A stretch of DNA of 18,751 nucleotides from Bacteroidales bacterium (GTDB taxonomy: Bacteria > Bacteroidota > Bacteroidia > Bacteroidales > B18-G4), in assembly GCA_030618905.1 (NCBI GenBank), contig JAUXCL010000018.1, positions 1 to 18,751 of the forward strand. Direction: 5' to 3'. This document shows positions 7,455 through 14,170 of this stretch, in pieces. Under the pieces are notes generated by a model, which was not told the origin of the DNA, did not search any database, and saw only the letters and a list, made by a program, of their open reading frames with translations. Position numbers and translations under genes: made by a program. Position 1 is the stretch's first letter. Every line of letters starts with the position of its first letter.

Positions 7455-8513
7455 ATGGCAGGCTTGACTAAAAAGCTTTCATTTCTTGACAGATACCTGA
7501 CAGTCTGGATTTTCCTGACCATGGCAATCGGTGTTTTTTCCGGTTATTTCTTTCCTGAAATTGCCAAATTCTGGGAGTCGATGAGTTCCGGCACGACCAA
7601 TATTCCAATTGCAATCGGATTAATCCTGATGATGTACCCACCCCTCGCAAAAGTTAAATACGAAGAGCTTCCCAAGGTTTTTAAAAACTTTAAAATTCTT
7701 GTTCTGAGCCTGGTCCAGAATTGGGTGATCGGACCAGTCCTGATGTTTAGCCTGGCCATCATTTTTTTACAGGATTACCCACATTATATGTATGGCCTGA
7801 TCCTGATCGGACTGGCACGCTGTATTGCCATGGTCATCGTCTGGAATGATCTGGCCAGGGGAAATACGGAATATGCTGCCGGCCTGGTTGCTTTCAATTC
7901 AATCTTCCAGGTCTTATTTTTTGCCGTGTATGCCTGGGTTTTCATTGCCATCATCCCGGGATGGTTTGGCATTGAGACTACGGATGCTGTCAAACTGATC
8001 ACCATGGGGCAAATTGCCAAAAGCGTTTTCATTTACCTGGGTATACCCTTCATCGCCGGATTTCTTACACGCTTTATACTGATCAGGATAAAAAGCAAGG
8101 ATTGGTATCATCAAAAATTCATTCCGGTCATCAGCCCTATAACCTTGATTGCCCTGTTGTTTACCATCCTGGTCATGTTTTCCCTTAAAGGGGAATATAT
8201 TGTCAGGATCCCACTGGATGTGGTCAGGATAGCCATCCCATTGATCATTTACTTCGTGATCATGTTCCTGGTTTCCTTTTTTATGGGAAAGAAGATCGGG
8301 GCAGATTATTCCAAAACTGCAAGTATTGCTTTCACAGCTGCAAGCAATAATTTTGAACTGGCCATTGCTGTGGCAGTTGCCGTATTCGGTATTAATTCAG
8401 GAGAAGCCTTCGCAGCCGTAATCGGGCCATTGGTGGAAGTGCCAGTGCTGATATCGCTCGTGAATGTCTCTTTATGGTTAGGAAGGGAATACTTCGTGAA
8501 CGGTGAACGGTGA
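7455..8513 (+). CDS. acr3: Acr3 family arsenite efflux transporter
   Basis: 352 aa, ten hydrophobic segments, the usual size. It opens with KKLSFLDRYLTVWIFLTMAIG, typical of bacterial Acr3. The TM4 segment GLARCIAMVIVWN holds the conserved cysteine (Cys123), and GPLVEVPVLISLVN near the end holds the conserved acidic residue (Glu328); both are required in characterised Acr3 pumps. FTAASNNFELAIAVAVAVFG is another family block. It exports As(III), probably by proton antiport, across the inner membrane. Last gene of the ars operon, 12 bases after the permease. The final VNGER residues come from a GTGAACG tandem array, which supplies the stop codon; the array probably replaced or extended the original terminus. 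Family assignment is very firm. Confidence 0.95.
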   Translation: MAGLTKKLSFLDRYLTVWIFLTMAIGVFSGYFFPEIAKFWESMSSGTTNIPIAIGLILMMYPPLAKVKYEELPKVFKNFKILVLSLVQNWVIGPVLMFSLAIIFLQDYPHYMYGLILIGLARCIAMVIVWNDLARGNTEYAAGLVAFNSIFQVLFFAVYAWVFIAIIPGWFGIETTDAVKLITMGQIAKSVFIYLGIPFIAGFLTRFILIRIKSKDWYHQKFIPVISPITLIALLFTILVMFSLKGEYIVRIPLDVVRIAIPLIIYFVIMFLVSFFMGKKIGADYSKTASIAFTAASNNFELAIAVAVAVFGINSGEAFAAVIGPLVEVPVLISLVNVSLWLGREYFVNGER

Positions 8514-8530
8514 ACGGTGAACAGTGAACA
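8496..8530 (+). repeat. Heptanucleotide tandem array (GTGAACG/GTGAACA, 5 units) over the acr3 stop
   Basis: Five units in a row: GTGAACG at 8496, 8503 and 8510, then GTGAACA at 8517 and 8524. The acr3 stop codon (8511-8513) lies in the third unit, in the same phase as the array at 2098-2118. Confidence 0.9.
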
Positions 8531-8532
8531 GA

Positions 8533-8574
8533 AATTTCCAACTTCCAATTTCCAATTTTCAACTTACAATTAAC
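8533..8574. repeat. Heptanucleotide tandem array (AAYTTCC, 6 degenerate units) over the ligase stop
   Basis: Six units: AATTTCC 8533, AACTTCC 8540, AATTTCC 8547, AATTTTC 8554, AACTTAC 8561, AATTAAC 8568. Degeneracy rises toward the right. The minus-strand stop TAA of the acyl-CoA ligase (8570-8572) lies in the last unit. Only two bases separate this array from the GTGAACG array on its left. Confidence 0.82.
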
Positions 8575-10351
8575 CCACAGCGTATATCTCCTTCAAGATA
8601 TGATCGTACTTTTTGTAGATCACTGCCCTTCGCAGCTTAAGCGTGGGGGAGAGTTCGCCGCCAGCCGGTGACCATTCGTCGCAAACCAGTCTGAATCTTT
8701 TGATCTGTTCCGTCTGACCCAATTTTTTATTGGTTTTCTTCACCTCCTCCTCTACCCTTTTGATGACTTGCGGTATCCTGATCAACTCTACATTATCCCT
8801 GAAGTTCAGCTTGTGCTTACTTGCATAATAATGCAAATAATTCAGGTTAGGGGAAATCAGGGCGCTGGCGAATTTCTCATTTTCACCAACCACCATGGCA
8901 GACTCGATCAGGTTGGATTCTTTCAATATATTTTCGATAACCTGCGGTGCAATGTATTTCCCGGAAGAGGTCTTGAACATCTCTTTTTTCCTGTCGGTGA
9001 TCTTCAAATACAAATTGTCGACCAGCACACCTATATCACCTGTATGGAACCAGCCATCTTCATCAATAACCTCTTTAGTCTGGGCTTCATCTTTGAAATA
9101 TCCCATCATTATCCCGGGGCCTTTGCAAAGGATCTCACCATCAGCTGCTATTTTCACTTCAGTGCCTTCAAGGACAGGACCGACAGTTCCAAGTTGAACG
9201 CGGGTGATTTCCCTGGGGTCATTTACGGAAATAACCGGGGATGTTTCCGTAAGCCCATATCCTTCATAAACCGGGATATTGGCTCCCCAAAATACCTGTG
9301 CAAGACGAACCTGCAATGCAGATCCTCCTGACACCATTAATTTGATGTTGCCACCCAGGCCTTCCCGCCACTTACTGTATACCAGCTTATCGGCAATTTT
9401 TCGCTTGTATTCGTACCACCAGCTTCTCTTGCCATGCAATTCGAATTTGTGTGCCAGGCCCAGGGTCCAGAAGAAGATCATGCGCTTGATACCGGTCAGG
9501 TTTTTCCCTTTAGATACAATACTGTCATAGACTTTTTCGATCAGCCTGGGCACAGTATTAAATGCATGTGGTTTAACTTCCTTGATAAATTCACCTATTC
9601 TTCCAAGGTTTTCAACATAGTAAACACTTACGCCATTTAACTGATAGTTATAGATCATCATGCGTTCATACACATGGCATAAGGGGAGGAAACTCAATAC
9701 CCTGTCATTATGGTCAAGTGGCAGGATTTGAGCTGTTGTCATTGCATTGCTCAGGATATTCTTATGCGAGAGCATCACTCCTTTGGGATCGCCCGTAGTA
9801 CCGGATGTATAAATCAGGGTCAGCAAATCATTTTCCTTAACCGAAGCCTGGATTTCTTCTAACTTTTCTTTATGCTTTTCTTCATTTTCCTTGCCCAATT
9901 CTACAACATCCATCCAATAATTCTCCCCTTCCAGTTCATCCATAATGTATACATCTTTCAGGTTTTGTACTTTGTCAAGTGCAGGTTTGACTTTTTGAAG
10001 CAACATCCTGTCGGAAACAACAAGATATTTCGCTTCAGAATGGTTCAGGATATAAACCTGGTCGCTGACACTCAAAGTCGGATAAATAGGAATGTGTACT
10101 ACCCCTGCAAGGGCCATTCCCATATCCACGAAATTCCATTCCGGCCTGTTTTGTGAGATGGTGGCAATCTTATCCCCACGCTCAAGGCCCAATGCAACCA
10201 GGCCCAATGCAAAGTACCTGGAAAGATCGACATATTCTTTCGCAGAATAAGTAATCCATTCATTTTCTGTATGCTTTGCAAATACATCTGTTTTGTCGGC
10301 ATACTGCGACTTAAACAATTCCAGGATATCAAATAATCTGGTGACGCTCAT
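8570..10351 (-). CDS. Long-chain fatty acid-CoA ligase (AMP-forming)
   Basis: 593 aa, normal for the bacterial/eukaryal-type long-chain acyl-CoA synthetase subgroup. It makes acyl-CoA from a free fatty acid, ATP and CoA, for lipid synthesis or beta-oxidation. ATP P-loop YTSGTTGDPKG at 181-191; adenylate-binding GYGLTET at 364-370; DGWFHTGD ending at 439; hinge ITDRKKEMFKTSSGKYIAP at 451-469; and LSPTLKLRR with Lys572 in the C-terminal catalytic region. No signal peptide. The stop codon falls in an AAYTTCC array at the junction with convergent acr3. A consensus promoter lies at 10414-10444. Chain-length preference cannot be read from sequence; fadD-like is a fair label but other acyl-acids are possible. 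Confidence 0.92.
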   Translation of the reverse strand: MSVTRLFDILELFKSQYADKTDVFAKHTENEWITYSAKEYVDLSRYFALGLVALGLERGDKIATISQNRPEWNFVDMGMALAGVVHIPIYPTLSVSDQVYILNHSEAKYLVVSDRMLLQKVKPALDKVQNLKDVYIMDELEGENYWMDVVELGKENEEKHKEKLEEIQASVKENDLLTLIYTSGTTGDPKGVMLSHKNILSNAMTTAQILPLDHNDRVLSFLPLCHVYERMMIYNYQLNGVSVYYVENLGRIGEFIKEVKPHAFNTVPRLIEKVYDSIVSKGKNLTGIKRMIFFWTLGLAHKFELHGKRSWWYEYKRKIADKLVYSKWREGLGGNIKLMVSGGSALQVRLAQVFWGANIPVYEGYGLTETSPVISVNDPREITRVQLGTVGPVLEGTEVKIAADGEILCKGPGIMMGYFKDEAQTKEVIDEDGWFHTGDIGVLVDNLYLKITDRKKEMFKTSSGKYIAPQVIENILKESNLIESAMVVGENEKFASALISPNLNYLHYYASKHKLNFRDNVELIRIPQVIKRVEEEVKKTNKKLGQTEQIKRFRLVCDEWSPAGGELSPTLKLRRAVIYKKYDHILKEIYAVG

Positions 10352-10413
10352 AATTTATTGATTTTGGTTTGCTGCAAGAGAAACAGGAATTAATACGAAA
10401 TAAAACCCTGTAT

Positions 10414-10444
10414 CAAATATAGAACATTAAAGATGATCATCAAA
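10414..10444 (-). promoter_or_regulatory. Consensus Bacteroidota promoter for the acyl-CoA ligase
   Basis: On the minus strand TTTG (10444-10441), 19 bases, then TATATTTG (10421-10414): an exact fit to TTTG-N19-TAnnTTTG. The -33 box lies inside the last codons of the upstream peptidase gene, so the ligase has its own promoter even if the upstream transcript reads through. Leader about 55 bases. Confidence 0.7.
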
Positions 10445-12565
10445 ATACTTAACAATCTTTTGGTTCAGGTGCAGGCGATCTTTGCCCCCAACACCGTGCC
10501 CATGGCCGGGATATACGAAATAATCCACCTGTTTACCTTCCTTGATCAATTTTTTAATAAGGTCAAGGCTGTGCTGCCATACCACAACAGGATCGGAGGT
10601 GCCATGAATGATGAGCAGGTCCCCCTCAAGCTGATGCGCATAATTCATCAGGCTTGCATTTTCATACCCATCCGGGTTCTGCTCCGGTGTATCCATATAC
10701 CGTTCCCCATACATAATTTCATAATATTTCCAGTCTGTAACTGGTCCGCCGGCCACACCGACCTTGAATGTTTCAGGTTGTTTCAGCATCAGGGCGATGG
10801 TCATAAACCCACCATAGCTCCAGCCATCAGCTCCGATTCTTTCCGGGTCGACATAATCAAGAGATTTCAGGTATTCAATACCACGCATCTGATCTTCCAC
10901 TTCCAGTGTACCCATATTTCTGAAAACGGCCTGTTCAAATTCCAGTCCCCGGTGTGCTGAACCACGATTATCCAGGGTGAAGACTATATATCCTTTGGTG
11001 GCCAGGAAATTCAGGAACAGGCCGGCACCTCCTAACCAGGAGTTGGTTATCAGTTGGGCATGAGGACCACCATAAACATAAACGATCACCGGATATTTTT
11101 TGGCAGGGTCAAAATCAACCGGCTTGATCATCCTGCAATAAAGGTCTGTACCATCTTCAGATTTTAATGTAAAAATCGTCATATCGCCCAATTTATAATC
11201 GGCCAATGGATTATAATCCTCCTGCAAGACCTGTATGCTCTTTCCTTTCCTGTCGACAATCTGAATTACACGGGTTGTAGTGGTATCACTATATGTGTCA
11301 ATTACATATTTGCCATTTTTATTCAATTTCCCATAATGCGATCCACCCGGTTTGGTCAACTTAATCGTTTTTCCATTTGTGATATCCAATGCATACATAT
11401 TATTGTTCAAAGATCCGTCGATAGTAGCATTAAAAAACACCCAGCGATCTTTTGGATCGGTACCAAGCAATCTGGTGATCATCCAATTTCCATTGGTCAG
11501 TTGGCCTATCAGGTCTCCATCAATATTATATAAATACAAATGCTTAAATCCATCTCTTTCACTGAGCCAGAGAAAGAGTTCAGGTTTTGATTCAAGGAAA
11601 TGGAGTGGGGATTCTGGTTCTACATATTTATCATGGCTTTCTTCAAAAAGTGTTTTGATCAGGTTTCCCGTCCTTGCATCATACTGATTCATTTTTACAT
11701 GATTCTGGTCTCTGTTCAGCAGGCCGATATACACCATCTTTTCTGCCGGCCCCCAGGTCACACAGGTAAGGTATTGATCGGCGGGTTTGCCGGTATTCAT
11801 GAACACCAGTTTCTTCGAGCCAATACTATAGACACCCAGGGTAACTTCATGGCTGCTCAGGCCTGCCATGGGATATCGAACAGGATCTACAACAGCCATG
11901 CGTTGGCTGACATCCACAACAGGATACTCAGCGACCATGGTCTCATCCATCCTGTAAAATGCGAGGTAATTGCCTTTGGGAGACCAGAAAATCCCCTTGT
12001 TAATCCCAAACTCATTCCGGTGCACCGACTGTCCGTTGACAATTCCTTTATCTTCATCTTTGGTAATTTGAACCTGGTGCCCTTCAACGGCAACGTAAAG
12101 ATTGTTGTCTATGGTATAGGCAATGGCCATTGTATTGTAATCAATGCTGATATTTTTTGCCTCCTCAGGAAAATTGTTCAGTTCCCTGAGTTGCTTGATC
12201 TTCACATTAAAACGAAACAGCCTGCTGTGGTGCGTAAATGCAAATGATTGATGATCCAGCCAGGTGATTCCAGGAATACTTTTTATGGAGTCTTCCTGAA
12301 TTTTGCTTAATCCAGCGTTCAGGTCATCAATGGATAGCAAAGTTTCCGTTTTTCCATTACCAGCCTTGCCGGAAATGACAGTATCGTTTTTAACATAAGC
12401 AAAGTGATCACTGCTTCCCATCCATTGAAGGTTTCTCATGGATTTGGGGAAGAGATCCCGGTTCATCCAGGTGGCATCTTCAAGGCTTAAACGTTTGTCC
12501 TGAGCAAAGGTATTTATGCTGCCCAAAAAAATAGCAACAATGAAAATTAAGATGATTTTCTTCAT
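10427..12565 (-). CDS. ptpA: S9 family peptidase, prolyl tripeptidyl aminopeptidase (PtpA) type
   Basis: 712 aa from the ATG at 12565-12563, which gives a clean signal peptide (MKKIILIFIVAIFLGSINTFAQ); starting at 12595 would only add ten residues before it. An N-terminal DPP4-type propeller is followed by an alpha/beta hydrolase domain with GWSYGG (Ser583), HGTSD (Asp658) and YPGHGHGV (His690). The amino-end recognition site shows HRNEFG with a single Glu185, rather than the EE pair of true dipeptidyl peptidase IV, and Glu616 in YYEIMYGERYM. Recalled positions of Porphyromonas gingivalis PtpA (Ser603, Asp678, His710, Glu205, Glu636) all differ by exactly 20, which points to release of tripeptides ending in proline. 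Periplasmic. Probably co-transcribed with the GGGP synthase gene upstream. The numbering comparison is from memory; DPP4-like activity is the alternative. Confidence 0.85.
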   Translation of the reverse strand: MKKIILIFIVAIFLGSINTFAQDKRLSLEDATWMNRDLFPKSMRNLQWMGSSDHFAYVKNDTVISGKAGNGKTETLLSIDDLNAGLSKIQEDSIKSIPGITWLDHQSFAFTHHSRLFRFNVKIKQLRELNNFPEEAKNISIDYNTMAIAYTIDNNLYVAVEGHQVQITKDEDKGIVNGQSVHRNEFGINKGIFWSPKGNYLAFYRMDETMVAEYPVVDVSQRMAVVDPVRYPMAGLSSHEVTLGVYSIGSKKLVFMNTGKPADQYLTCVTWGPAEKMVYIGLLNRDQNHVKMNQYDARTGNLIKTLFEESHDKYVEPESPLHFLESKPELFLWLSERDGFKHLYLYNIDGDLIGQLTNGNWMITRLLGTDPKDRWVFFNATIDGSLNNNMYALDITNGKTIKLTKPGGSHYGKLNKNGKYVIDTYSDTTTTRVIQIVDRKGKSIQVLQEDYNPLADYKLGDMTIFTLKSEDGTDLYCRMIKPVDFDPAKKYPVIVYVYGGPHAQLITNSWLGGAGLFLNFLATKGYIVFTLDNRGSAHRGLEFEQAVFRNMGTLEVEDQMRGIEYLKSLDYVDPERIGADGWSYGGFMTIALMLKQPETFKVGVAGGPVTDWKYYEIMYGERYMDTPEQNPDGYENASLMNYAHQLEGDLLIIHGTSDPVVVWQHSLDLIKKLIKEGKQVDYFVYPGHGHGVGGKDRLHLNQKIVKYFDDHL

Positions 12566-12595
12566 GATAACAGGATTAATCATTAATAAATGCAT

Positions 12596-13327
12596 TTATA
12601 GCTTACGCAGTGCCTTCGCAATATCCGGGATCATATCCCTGTTATCTTCGATGGCATTTCCCACGACGATCAGGTCGGCTCCGGCACGACAGATCTCTGA
12701 TGCGGACTCAGCTGACCTGATGCCCCCTCCAACGATCAACGGAACAGTTATATTTTTTTTAACCAACTCCACCATACCTGGTGAGATCGTTGTATCAGCA
12801 CCACTTCCCCCATCCAGATAAATCATCTTCAGGCCAAGCATTTCACCTGCCAGCGCAGTGCATACGGCAATTTCATCTTTATCGTAGGGAATGGGAAGGG
12901 ATTGGCTCATGTAAGAAGCTGTTGTTGCTTTTCCACTGTCGATGATCATGTAACCGGTGGAAATCACTTCCAGGCTTGTTTGTTTGATGTATGGTGCGGC
13001 AATAACATGGTTGCCAATCAGCAGGTCAGGATTCCGTCCGGAAATCAGGGAAAGGAACAGGATGGCATCTGCTTTTTTGTTAATCTGCATTGTACTTCCA
13101 GGAAAGAGAATGACCGGGATGTCAGTGTTTTCCTTAATACTTGTAATACATCTATCAAGGCCATCACTGATCAAAAGACTGCCCCCGACCAGCAGGAAAT
13201 CCACACCGGAGTCATTGGCCAGCTTTATTGTGGCTACAATGCTATCTATCGTATACTTATCGGGGTCAATAAGTACGGCAAATTGTTTCTTGTCTCTGTT
13301 GTTCAGGATTTGATGATAAACTGGCAT
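12596..13327 (-). CDS. Geranylgeranylglyceryl phosphate synthase family protein (GGGPS, bacterial)
   Basis: 243 aa TIM-barrel prenyltransferase. Known members join a polyprenyl diphosphate to sn-glycerol-1-phosphate by an ether bond, the first step of archaeal-type lipids; Bacteroidota carry homologues. Visible motifs: FAVLIDPDK (16-24), VGGSLL (47-52), FPGS (75-78), YISTGYMIID-like segment (121-130), YLDGGSGA (170-177), VGGGIRS (199-205), and VVGNAIE (221-227) for phosphate binding. No signal peptide, so cytoplasmic. The stop lies 30 bases before the start codon of the PtpA-like peptidase. Prenyl chain length and the physiological lipid product in this organism are not known from the sequence. 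Confidence 0.9.
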   Translation of the reverse strand: MPVYHQILNNRDKKQFAVLIDPDKYTIDSIVATIKLANDSGVDFLLVGGSLLISDGLDRCITSIKENTDIPVILFPGSTMQINKKADAILFLSLISGRNPDLLIGNHVIAAPYIKQTSLEVISTGYMIIDSGKATTASYMSQSLPIPYDKDEIAVCTALAGEMLGLKMIYLDGGSGADTTISPGMVELVKKNITVPLIVGGGIRSAESASEICRAGADLIVVGNAIEDNRDMIPDIAKALRKL

Positions 13328-13350
13328 CCGGCAAATCTTATCAGGGTATG

Positions 13351-13358
13351 CAAATTTA
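13351..13358 (-). promoter_or_regulatory. Candidate -7 element before the GGGPS gene
   Basis: TAAATTTG on the minus strand is an exact TAnnTTTG match, 23 bases before the ATG at 13327. No clear TTTG is found at the -33 distance, so the call is tentative. Confidence 0.35.
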
Positions 13359-13407
13359 ACAAAATATAAAAACCATCAGAGTTTGCGTAAAATAATATCG
13401 AAATTAA

Positions 13408-14046
13408 TCAAAAATCCAGGACATATACCAGGTAATAATCATCAACTTTCAGGAATTGGAGCTCATAGGATTGATCGAAATCATCTTTTATTATTTTACC
13501 GGTTAAAGCACCTTCTCCATGTGCGGGGAAGGGATCGATCAATAAATGCGTTTTGAAATCAAGCTCTTTCCTGCCATGTAATTTATATAAAGCTTCCTTT
13601 GCACACCAATAAATACACAACTGGTCCATCTTTTGTACAGCATTAAGATGCTTCCTTTCCAGGTCCGATAAAAAACGATCTTCAACCTTCTGAATCCGCT
13701 GGCTGACTTTTTCAATATCAATACCGACAGGTTTGTGCTTATGAATTATCGCTGCGGCATAATGGCCCGCATGTGATACTGAAACATGGAATGGGCTGTC
13801 TTTGATCACTGGCTTTCCAGATGGGTCGTAGATGACATTTATTTGCTGACCATCCAGCATGTGAACGAGCAAATGCCGGTAAGCAAGCCATTGTTTTTTG
13901 CGTTCTTCAACCCTGAAATGCTGATAGTATTGCTGTTCTTCAACCGTTAATTGCATGTTCGATTGAAGCCAATCAAGGCTTTCAGTAATTTCCCAGAGGC
14001 CAAGTACTGAATGCTCATCCAGGTGATTAAATAGTTTTACCGGCAT
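13408..14046 (-). CDS. 4'-phosphopantetheinyl transferase superfamily protein
   Basis: 212 aa from the ATG at 14046-14044, typical of Sfp/AcpT-type enzymes. It moves the phosphopantetheine arm of CoA onto a serine of carrier proteins. The magnesium/CoA motif VGIDIE (Asp110, Glu112) and the second signature WCAKEALYK (147-155; Glu151, Lys155) are intact. SVSHAGHYAAA (89-99) is the usual preceding block. A longer frame starts at 14283 but would run through the divergent promoter region and the start of ahcY, so I reject it. Whether it serves fatty acid synthesis or a secondary carrier protein is not shown. The 124 bases to ahcY hold promoters for both genes. Confidence 0.92.
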   Translation of the reverse strand: MPVKLFNHLDEHSVLGLWEITESLDWLQSNMQLTVEEQQYYQHFRVEERKKQWLAYRHLLVHMLDGQQINVIYDPSGKPVIKDSPFHVSVSHAGHYAAAIIHKHKPVGIDIEKVSQRIQKVEDRFLSDLERKHLNAVQKMDQLCIYWCAKEALYKLHGRKELDFKTHLLIDPFPAHGEGALTGKIIKDDFDQSYELQFLKVDDYYLVYVLDF

Positions 14047-14082
14047 GATCGATATCCTAAGGCTTATCGCTTGAAAACAATT

Positions 14083-14113
14083 CAAAAGTAAGCAATTCAA
14101 ATAAATTATCAAT
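14083..14113 (-). promoter_or_regulatory. Candidate promoter for the phosphopantetheinyl transferase
   Basis: Minus strand: ATTG (14113-14110), 19 bases, TACTTTTG (14090-14083). The -7 element is an exact TAnnTTTG match and the -33 box has three of four bases. Leader about 30 bases to the ATG at 14046. Confidence 0.5.
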
Positions 14114-14121
14114 ACCGAAAC

Positions 14122-14152
14122 TTTGTGGTTTGAACTGAACTCTTTATCTTTG
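14122..14152 (+). promoter_or_regulatory. Consensus Bacteroidota promoter for ahcY
   Basis: TTTG at 14122-14125, 19 bases, TATCTTTG at 14145-14152, an exact fit to TTTG-N19-TAnnTTTG. The start codon is at 14171, so the leader is only about 12 bases. No SAH or SAM riboswitch fits in this space. It also shows that the in-frame TTG at 14123 is promoter rather than a start codon. Confidence 0.75.
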
Positions 14153-14170
14153 CAGCCCGAAAAAACAAAT

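Noticed and set aside
8496..8574. CRISPR array
   Set aside because: The units are 7 bp with no spacers, and no cas gene is nearby.
8768..9331. Plus-strand open frames inside the acyl-CoA ligase (8768-9331) and the peptidase (11600-12247, 10433-10960)
   Set aside because: Antisense shadows; translated sequences show no plausible protein features.
14123..14170. TTG start for ahcY
   Set aside because: It is inside the consensus -33 box of the ahcY promoter; ATG at 14171 gives the normal length.
14126..14170. SAH riboswitch before ahcY
   Set aside because: The expected leader is about 12 bases, too short for any known SAH aptamer.
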